From positions 62,001 through 126,000 of the forward strand of contig JBFLYO010000008.1 in NCBI GenBank assembly GCA_040756745.1: a DNA stretch of 64,000 bases, written 5' to 3'. Within the stretch, counting starts at the first letter, position 1. Every line of letters begins with the position of its first letter. Positions 59,281 to 64,000 of the stretch are shown piece by piece. The stretch is from JBFLYO01 sp040756745. GTDB taxonomy: Bacteria; Bacteroidota; Ignavibacteria; UBA10030; UBA6906. The position numbers and the translations under genes are program-made. The notes beneath the pieces were generated by a model. It saw only the letters and a list, made by a program, of their open reading frames with translations. It was not told the origin of the DNA and ran no database searches.

Positions 59281-62200
59281 CTATTCTTTCGAGATGAATT
59301 CGCCGCTGAGGTACTTCTTCATCGTCTCATTCTCATTCGCCGGCGTCAGCTCGGTCTTCACCGGATCCCACACCCCCTTGCCATCCATGCCGCCAGCTTC
59401 TGCCTTTGTGATGCGGACCAGTGTTTCCTTGGGACAGGTGTTCGGAGAGTTTGTGTCCTCTTCGTATCCCTGTCCGATGTGCTGTCCGATAACGTCCTTG
59501 CGGACGAGAGAATCGGTCATCATCGTCGGCTGCAGCCAACCCCGTGTGATACTTTGCTGCGAGCCGTATCGGAAGCTCGCCTGGTAGCCAGTGTCCTCGG
59601 ACACCGCCCGGCCGTCGTCGCGCGTCTCATGCGCCTTCACGGATTTTGGCGTGGACATCCAGGCCGAGTGTTTCATCATCGTGACCCCGCGGGGATAGGA
59701 AGGGTTGTATTTGACGCGGAGAAGAAGTCGTGAGACTTTGTAGAAGGGGTCGTCCGGTGTCCAACCCCTGTAGGGACGATCGGCGGGGTTTGCATCCACA
59801 TACACGTAGTCCCCATCGTTGATGCCAAGCTCCCTGGCGTCCTCCGGGTTCATGTTGATTTGATGTTCACCCACCCCCGGCATGCGCCTGTCCGTGCGAT
59901 ACGGGTCGCCGAAGTTGCTGTTCCAGATGAAATTCCAATCAGTCACGGCCCACGAGGAGTGATTCGTGTGCCGCGATTTCGGCGTGAGGCACCAGAAGCG
60001 ATACCCCTGCTCCCACAGGAAGTTCTTCGTCTGTTTCACCTTTCCCCATGGCATCTTCACATTGCGCACGGAGCGCTCGTCGGCTCCGGGATGGTTGGCC
60101 GGGATCCCGTAGTCTCTTGGCCGGATGGCGGGATGCGACGCGACGATGACATTGGGGAGGTACGGCGTCGCTTCAACCGGCTCCCGATGGACGATCAGGT
60201 TTTCACCGTACTCGATGAACTCATCTTCTTCGCGGTAGAATTCAATACGGCCGGTCTTGTTATAGAACGGCTTTGACTCGTTGATTTGCTCCCACCCGGG
60301 AATGCGTGGATAGGTCCGGAACATCATGAGCGCGGCTGCGTCTCTCTTCAGTAGTTGATCAATCTTGTAGCCGTCTGTGGTTGATCCCGCATCAAGAATT
60401 CTCTGGAGATAGACTTCAGCGTTTCCTTCAATGATGAATTTGAAGGAATCGCGGTAGCGTCCGTCACCTGTCAGCTCGGAGAGCTTCTCGGCGACCCCGG
60501 CCATGATCATGGCATCGTTGCGGTTATCAAAGATGGGTTTCACGCCCCCCTTCCAGGCCTGCAGGAACGGATTCGAGCAGGAGGCGGTCATGTCGGGGAG
60601 CGTCAGCTCTGCCCAGCACTCGGCCGGGAGGACGATATCGGCAAACTCGCAACTCCCGGTCCATTCCATCTCGTTGATGCAGATCATTTCCACCTTGGAG
60701 TCGACGTTGCGCGCCATGTTATACGCCCACTTCGCGTTGTTCAGGAGATTGACGTTGGCCGTCCATTCGACCTTTGTCGGCGTGGGCATATGCGACTTGC
60801 CGGTGAAGACCTTCCGTCCCTCATTCGTTTCGACGATAAGAGGTCGGTCTTCGTAGTTCCAGTAACAGGGATTCTCGGGTTTGTAGTATTTCTTGCTCTT
60901 GATCTGGGAGCCGTGTGCGGTGGGATCGAGATTCATGTTGAACGGATCTTCTGCGTTGAACTTCGGAAGGCCATCGAAGACACAGAACTTGTAGTTGCCT
61001 GCCCAGTGCCCGACGCCCGAACCGGGCTTGCCGATGTTGCCCGTGAGCGCCATCCACAAGAACGTTGCCCGGGTCGTGATGTCGCAGTGGAAGTAGTGAT
61101 TCACGCCTTCGCCTGTGTGCACCGCTGCCGGCGTGATTGCGCCAAGGTCTCGTGCGAGACGCACAATCAGTTCCTGCGGCGCGCCGGTGATTTCGTGCGT
61201 GGTCTTCAAGTCGTATTCGGCGCAGAGTTCTTTGTACAGCTGGAAGACAGTCTTCACTTTCAGTTGCTTCCCCTTAACATCTTTCACGGTGAAGCTGCCT
61301 TCCAATGCTGGCTCCAAACCTTTCTCATCAATGAAGCTACCGACATCTTCACGCGTTACAGCAAACGGCCTCCTGGTCTTTGAATCCCAAACAACGAAGT
61401 CGCCCCATTGTTCACGCGCCTCGGCGTCGATCTTCTGCACCGTTGTGCTGTAGCCTTTCAGGTCCTGGTTCTTGTAGCCCTTGAGGATATCCGTTGCGCG
61501 CAAGAGCTTCAGCGTATCCATTCTGACGAGCAGCGGCATATCGGTGTAGCGCTTGACGAATGGCGCATCGTACAGCTTTTCTTTGAAGAGAACGTTGGTC
61601 ACACCCAGTTGCAATGCCGGGTCTGTGCCGGGACGGATCGGAATCCAATAATCCGCCTTTTGCGACGACGGGCTGTATTCCGGCGCAATGACGACGATCC
61701 TGCCCCCCCGCTCCATTGTTTCGATCCACCAATGTGCGTCGGACATTTTGTTCTCGACGAAGTTGACTCCCTGAATAATGAACAGCCGCGCGTGGCGGAA
61801 ATTGTTGTGGTCATCGTCATGCGTCTGAATGCCTGTCACCATCGGATGTCCGGGAGGGAGGTCGCCATGCCAGTCGTAGTTCGTCCACGAACGCGCTCCG
61901 TACGGTTGCCTGTTATGCCTTACCGCTTCTTCCTCATCGTGAAGGGCAAGCATATTGCTGAAGCGCTTCATGGCCTGGATGCGCAGCGCACCGTGAATGG
62001 ACATTCCAGGGCGGAGCTTCAATACCTGCCCTCCGCTGCCGTGCATCGCTTCGATCATTTCTTCGGGATAGCCCTGCGCCCGCAGTTTCCTCGCTCCCTC
62101 CCCTCCCTGATACTTCGTCATGGTGTTCAACAACCCCCTGGCAACGTACATCGAGGCGTCATCCCACGAGACCTTCAACCAGCCGTCCTCGCCCCGCCCG

Positions 62201-62685
62201 AAATAATGCTTGTCGGGCGAACCATTCTCGTCGGCAGGGAATCCGTCGTCTGCCCACTGTTTCCAGCCTTTGCGGATCATGGGGTACTTCACGCGGTAGG
62301 GCCCGTACATCCGACGGACATACGTGTAGCCTTTCAGGCAGCCCCGCGGATTCCATGAGGGCGGAATCGTGTTTCCGTAAATGTCGGTTACGGCAGCGGC
62401 ATCGTAGTTTTGCTCGATGCGCACCACGATGCCGTTGCGAACGAATGCACGGAGGCGGCAGTTGTGGGTATCGTTCGGGGCACAAATATATGTGAAGGTG
62501 TAGTCGTATCGATACTGGTCGCGATAGACTTTCTCCCAGTCACGGTCAGGGTAATAGGCGAGCGGGTTGTCCATCTTACGGACGAACTGCAACAGATCGA
62601 GATCCACCACTGGGCCGAGCACTGTGGCGCCCAACAATCCTTTGCTCGATCGTGCGAGAAAATCACGGCGGGTGAGTTTGCTCAT
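59281..62685 (-). CDS. nxrA: molybdopterin alpha subunit, nitrite oxidoreductase/nitrate reductase type
   Basis: The 1134-residue catalytic subunit belongs to the type II DMSO reductase family. A Tat signal (SKLTRRDFLARSSKGLLGA) implies a periplasmic site. The FS0 cluster ligands appear as C68, D72 and C76 in ICAPNDTHNCRL and C116 in WNPRGCLKG, the Cys/Asp pattern of Nitrospira NxrA. The likely molybdenum ligand is Asp275 in YDWHGDLPPGHPMVTG, matching the NarG region around its Asp. Later segments (ADYWIPIRPGTDPALQLGVT) fit the family. It could oxidise nitrite, reduce nitrate, or act on another oxyanion; sequence alone does not decide. Confidence 0.92.
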   Translation of the reverse strand: MSKLTRRDFLARSSKGLLGATVLGPVVDLDLLQFVRKMDNPLAYYPDRDWEKVYRDQYRYDYTFTYICAPNDTHNCRLRAFVRNGIVVRIEQNYDAAAVTDIYGNTIPPSWNPRGCLKGYTYVRRMYGPYRVKYPMIRKGWKQWADDGFPADENGSPDKHYFGRGEDGWLKVSWDDASMYVARGLLNTMTKYQGGEGARKLRAQGYPEEMIEAMHGSGGQVLKLRPGMSIHGALRIQAMKRFSNMLALHDEEEAVRHNRQPYGARSWTNYDWHGDLPPGHPMVTGIQTHDDDHNNFRHARLFIIQGVNFVENKMSDAHWWIETMERGGRIVVIAPEYSPSSQKADYWIPIRPGTDPALQLGVTNVLFKEKLYDAPFVKRYTDMPLLVRMDTLKLLRATDILKGYKNQDLKGYSTTVQKIDAEAREQWGDFVVWDSKTRRPFAVTREDVGSFIDEKGLEPALEGSFTVKDVKGKQLKVKTVFQLYKELCAEYDLKTTHEITGAPQELIVRLARDLGAITPAAVHTGEGVNHYFHCDITTRATFLWMALTGNIGKPGSGVGHWAGNYKFCVFDGLPKFNAEDPFNMNLDPTAHGSQIKSKKYYKPENPCYWNYEDRPLIVETNEGRKVFTGKSHMPTPTKVEWTANVNLLNNAKWAYNMARNVDSKVEMICINEMEWTGSCEFADIVLPAECWAELTLPDMTASCSNPFLQAWKGGVKPIFDNRNDAMIMAGVAEKLSELTGDGRYRDSFKFIIEGNAEVYLQRILDAGSTTDGYKIDQLLKRDAAALMMFRTYPRIPGWEQINESKPFYNKTGRIEFYREEDEFIEYGENLIVHREPVEATPYLPNVIVASHPAIRPRDYGIPANHPGADERSVRNVKMPWGKVKQTKNFLWEQGYRFWCLTPKSRHTNHSSWAVTDWNFIWNSNFGDPYRTDRRMPGVGEHQINMNPEDARELGINDGDYVYVDANPADRPYRGWTPDDPFYKVSRLLLRVKYNPSYPRGVTMMKHSAWMSTPKSVKAHETRDDGRAVSEDTGYQASFRYGSQQSITRGWLQPTMMTDSLVRKDVIGQHIGQGYEEDTNSPNTCPKETLVRITKAEAGGMDGKGVWDPVKTELTPANENETMKKYLSGEFISKE

Positions 62686-62733
62686 AAGGTCATCCTTGGT
62701 CCGTCAAAGAATGAATCCTATAACCAAACAACA
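62672..62733 (-). promoter_or_regulatory. 5' leader and start region of nxrA, duplicated at 63875-63936
   Basis: This 62-base stretch aligns without gaps to 63875-63936 at 48 of 62 positions. It includes a 15-base identical core (TCAAAGAATGAATCC on the plus strand), the GGATGA before the start, the start codon and the next three codons. Both copies lie in the same position relative to a minus-strand gene. Confidence 0.7.
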
Positions 62734-62753
62734 GATAATCAGACCTGATTATC
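62734..62753. promoter_or_regulatory. operator-like palindrome at the nxrA transcription start
   Basis: GATAATCAG (62734-62742) and CTGATTATC (62745-62753) form a perfect 9+9 inverted repeat with a 2-bp centre. The expected start of transcription, about 62749, falls inside it. A second, shorter pair CCGAT/ATCGG (62753-62757 and 62766-62770) overlaps the -10 box. Confidence 0.65.
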
Positions 62754-62755
62754 CG

Positions 62756-62784
62756 ATAATAGACAATCGGACGTCGTTTGTCAA
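62756..62784 (-). promoter_or_regulatory. near-consensus sigma-70-like promoter of the NXR-like operon
   Basis: Minus-strand TTGACA (62784-62779), a 17-bp spacer and TATTAT (62761-62756). The -35 box matches the consensus fully and the -10 at five of six positions, so strong transcription with repressor control is plausible. Confidence 0.75.
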
Positions 62785-62832
62785 GCCCTCGTACAGAATT
62801 GTAGATCGAGCACAGCCGGGTTCGGGAGGGAG

Positions 62833-62921
62833 AACCGCAAAGGACGCAAAGGGAGCACAACGGTCGCGGAGGAGGCGCCTCCCTCTGCGCGCTTTGCGCT
62901 CGACTTTGCGTCTTTGCGGTT
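62833..62921. repeat. 89-base inverted repeat with GCAAAG words
   Basis: AACCGCAAAGGACGCAAAG (62833-62851) is mirrored by CTTTGCGTCTTTGCGGTT (62904-62921). The middle has the palindrome GAGGCGCCTC. Similar single words (CGCAGAGGACGCAAAGG) occur at 55099-55115, and TAACTGCAAAGGGCACAAAG follows at 62941. It lies between nxrA and the downstream type IX cargo gene. Confidence 0.7.
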
Positions 62922-62970
62922 AGATCATCCCAGAAAAGGGTAACTGCAAAGGGCACAAAGTGAGTGAACC

Positions 62971-63849
62971 CTATTTCAAGACAACGAGCCTCTTCGATTC
63001 AACAAACGCTCCGCTCTGGAGTCTGTACACGTAGCTGCCGCTGGCTGCGCTGCTCGCATCCCACGTGATCGAATGCTCGCCCGGAGTCTTCATCCCGTCC
63101 ACCAGCGTGGCAACTTCACGCCCCAGGATGTCAAACACCTTCAGCCTGACGTAGCCGGGAAGAGGTAGTTGATAGCGGATAGTGGTGAACGGATTGAACG
63201 GGTTGGGATAGTTCTGGGAGAGGACGAACGCAGGGGGCGGGACGTTCCCGTCCAGAACATCTGTAGAGCCTCCTGCACCGATCGCAAGATCATCAACGAT
63301 GAGCTCTGTTCCGACCTGTCCACTCCCGAGCCCTGACGCGACGATGATCACAAGCGAATCCGGCACCTCGCTCGATTGGTAGGAAATAGGGAATTCAAGA
63401 TACGTGAATTGGCTATACGACGTATCGATCCTGAAGGTGCAATCACCTGTCGCTGCGATAATACTGTCACCCTTCATCAGGCCTATGATGAGAAAGGCCT
63501 CATCGCCGGGCATAATGGTTGATTTCACGTAGGCTGAAAACCGTGCCGGCTGCGCGGTGAAGGGAAAGCCGGTCTCCAGCATGGCGACGCCCGGAAAGGG
63601 GAATCCTGCGTTCACCGTTTTCACCTTCATGGCATAACTGCCCTGCCAGCCGGGAGAAGAGCGCTCCACAGTGACCAGAGGATAACTATTCGTCGTCTGC
63701 CAGCCGACAGGATTCTGATTGCTATCCGGGTCCGTCTCCCACGACTCAAAGCCGGCATTCGGAATCTGACTGAGTGATGCGGAAGACGCAAACACGACAC
63801 AAAGCAGAAGCTTCACCGTGCCGCCGGGGATTCTGCGTGCCTTGGTCAT
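62971..63849 (-). CDS. secreted protein with type IX sorting domain
   Basis: The 292-residue protein begins with a signal peptide (VKLLLCVVFASSASLSQ). It then has IPNAGFESWETD and PVGWQTTNS, the opening typical of PCMD-like carbohydrate-related domains in Bacteroidota. The end is a type IX sorting domain (LSQNYPNPFNPFTTIRYQ, then VYRLQSGAFVESKRLVVLK). ATG 63849 has AGGAGA seven bases upstream. The frame also opens at ATG 63888, whose leader and first codons duplicate those of nxrA; translation from there would add 13 polar residues. Function unknown. Confidence 0.85.
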   Translation of the reverse strand: MTKARRIPGGTVKLLLCVVFASSASLSQIPNAGFESWETDPDSNQNPVGWQTTNSYPLVTVERSSPGWQGSYAMKVKTVNAGFPFPGVAMLETGFPFTAQPARFSAYVKSTIMPGDEAFLIIGLMKGDSIIAATGDCTFRIDTSYSQFTYLEFPISYQSSEVPDSLVIIVASGLGSGQVGTELIVDDLAIGAGGSTDVLDGNVPPPAFVLSQNYPNPFNPFTTIRYQLPLPGYVRLKVFDILGREVATLVDGMKTPGEHSITWDASSAASGSYVYRLQSGAFVESKRLVVLK

Positions 63850-63874
63850 TCTACTCTCCTGGTTATGATTGTGA

Positions 63875-63936
63875 GTGAGTTTGTTCATACGATCATCCCT
63901 CGGTATTCAAAGAATGAATCCCAGAACCAGACAGCG
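63875..63936 (-). promoter_or_regulatory. duplicated nxrA-type leader upstream of the cargo gene
   Basis: This is the second copy of the 62672-62733 element. It spans ATG 63888 and its upstream 50 bases, with the identical core TCAAAGAATGAATCC on the plus strand. Similarity stops just where the nxrA palindrome and promoter begin, so only the transcribed leader is shared. Confidence 0.7.
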
Positions 63937-63966
63937 GAGTAGCGCAGAACGATCAGAATGGCAGGA

Positions 63967-63990
63967 GTCGGATGAGGACGATCATCCGAC
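63967..63990. repeat. perfect hairpin near the window end
   Basis: GTCGGATGA (63967-63975) and TCATCCGAC (63982-63990) form a perfect 9-bp stem with a 6-nt loop. There is no T-run on either side. It lies 79 or more bases upstream of the cargo gene and may be an operator or a boundary hairpin. Confidence 0.5.
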
Positions 63991-64000
63991 GAGTTTCTGA

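Noticed and set aside
55986..62685. Cytoplasmic-facing NarGHI nitrate reductase
   Set aside because: There is a Tat signal on the alpha subunit, a periplasmic gamma subunit with c hemes and no NarI or NarJ gene; FS0 has Cys/Asp rather than the NarG His ligand.
62734..62770. FNR/CRP-type binding site at nxrA
   Set aside because: The half-sites are GATAATCAG and CCGAT; neither gives TTGAT-N4-ATCAA.
1..64000. CRISPR array, tRNA or rRNA genes, insertion sequence
   Set aside because: No evenly spaced direct repeats, no tRNA-like TPsiC/anticodon pattern that I could detect by eye, and no transposase frame; tRNA detection by eye is limited.

Overview
The window is about 60% G+C and looks like a chromosome segment of an uncultured or little-studied bacterium of the FCB group, in or near Ignavibacteria/Chlorobi/Bacteroidota. 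Three things point there. Two secreted proteins (48672-51461 and 62971-63849) end in the NYPNPFNP-type C-terminal domain of type IX secretion cargo. The NADH dehydrogenase-like operon has 11 subunits and lacks nuoEFG. A fused alpha-beta 2-oxo acid dehydrogenase E1 is present. Placement is an inference; no rRNA is present. The promoters that can be recognised are of ordinary sigma-70 type (TTGAcN-N17-TAtatT), not the Bacteroidetes TTTG/TAnnTTTG type.

Layout. 1-325: start of smpB (minus, cut by the window edge). 434-9021: 2-oxo acid dehydrogenase and lipoate operon (lpd, lipB, a fused E1, a separate E1 alpha/beta pair, E2, lipA). 9058-13263: ribosomal/translation operon rplM-rpsI-rpsB-tsf-pyrH-frr. 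13341-18917: PspC-family membrane protein, polA, MFS exporter, corrinoid adenosyltransferase. 19009-23207: membrane-anchored M28 peptidase with an ABC-2 exporter. 23230-33836: nuoABCDHIJKLMN. 33898-36003: RRM protein, then coaX and birA on the minus strand. 36004-41176: dnaK, a small membrane protein, clpB. 41214-48046: isoaspartyl peptidase, rsmB, TPR lipoprotein, DUF58 protein, uvrA. 48084-55047: a possible lipoprotein and a large Asp-box type IX cargo protein, then an alkyladenine glycosylase, a CoA-acylating aldehyde dehydrogenase and ruvB on the minus strand. 55217-62784: minus-strand operon for a periplasmic nitrite oxidoreductase/nitrate reductase-type molybdoenzyme. 62971-63849: a second type IX cargo gene.

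The most notable system is the NXR-like operon. It encodes a Tat-exported molybdopterin subunit, an uncharacterised 94-residue protein, an Fe-S subunit that strongly resembles NxrB of Nitrospira/anammox type, a diheme cytochrome c fused to an ethylbenzene-dehydrogenase-gamma-like heme domain, and a TorD-type chaperone. It has a near-consensus promoter with a perfect 9+9 palindrome at the expected transcription start. Its 5' leader is duplicated upstream of the neighbouring type IX cargo gene.

A second theme is the intergenic DNA. Many gaps hold degenerate short-word repeats or long imperfect palindromes. One such stretch appears to encode the Pro/Thr/Ala-rich linker of the aldehyde dehydrogenase, and another supplies the last codons of the alkyladenine glycosylase.
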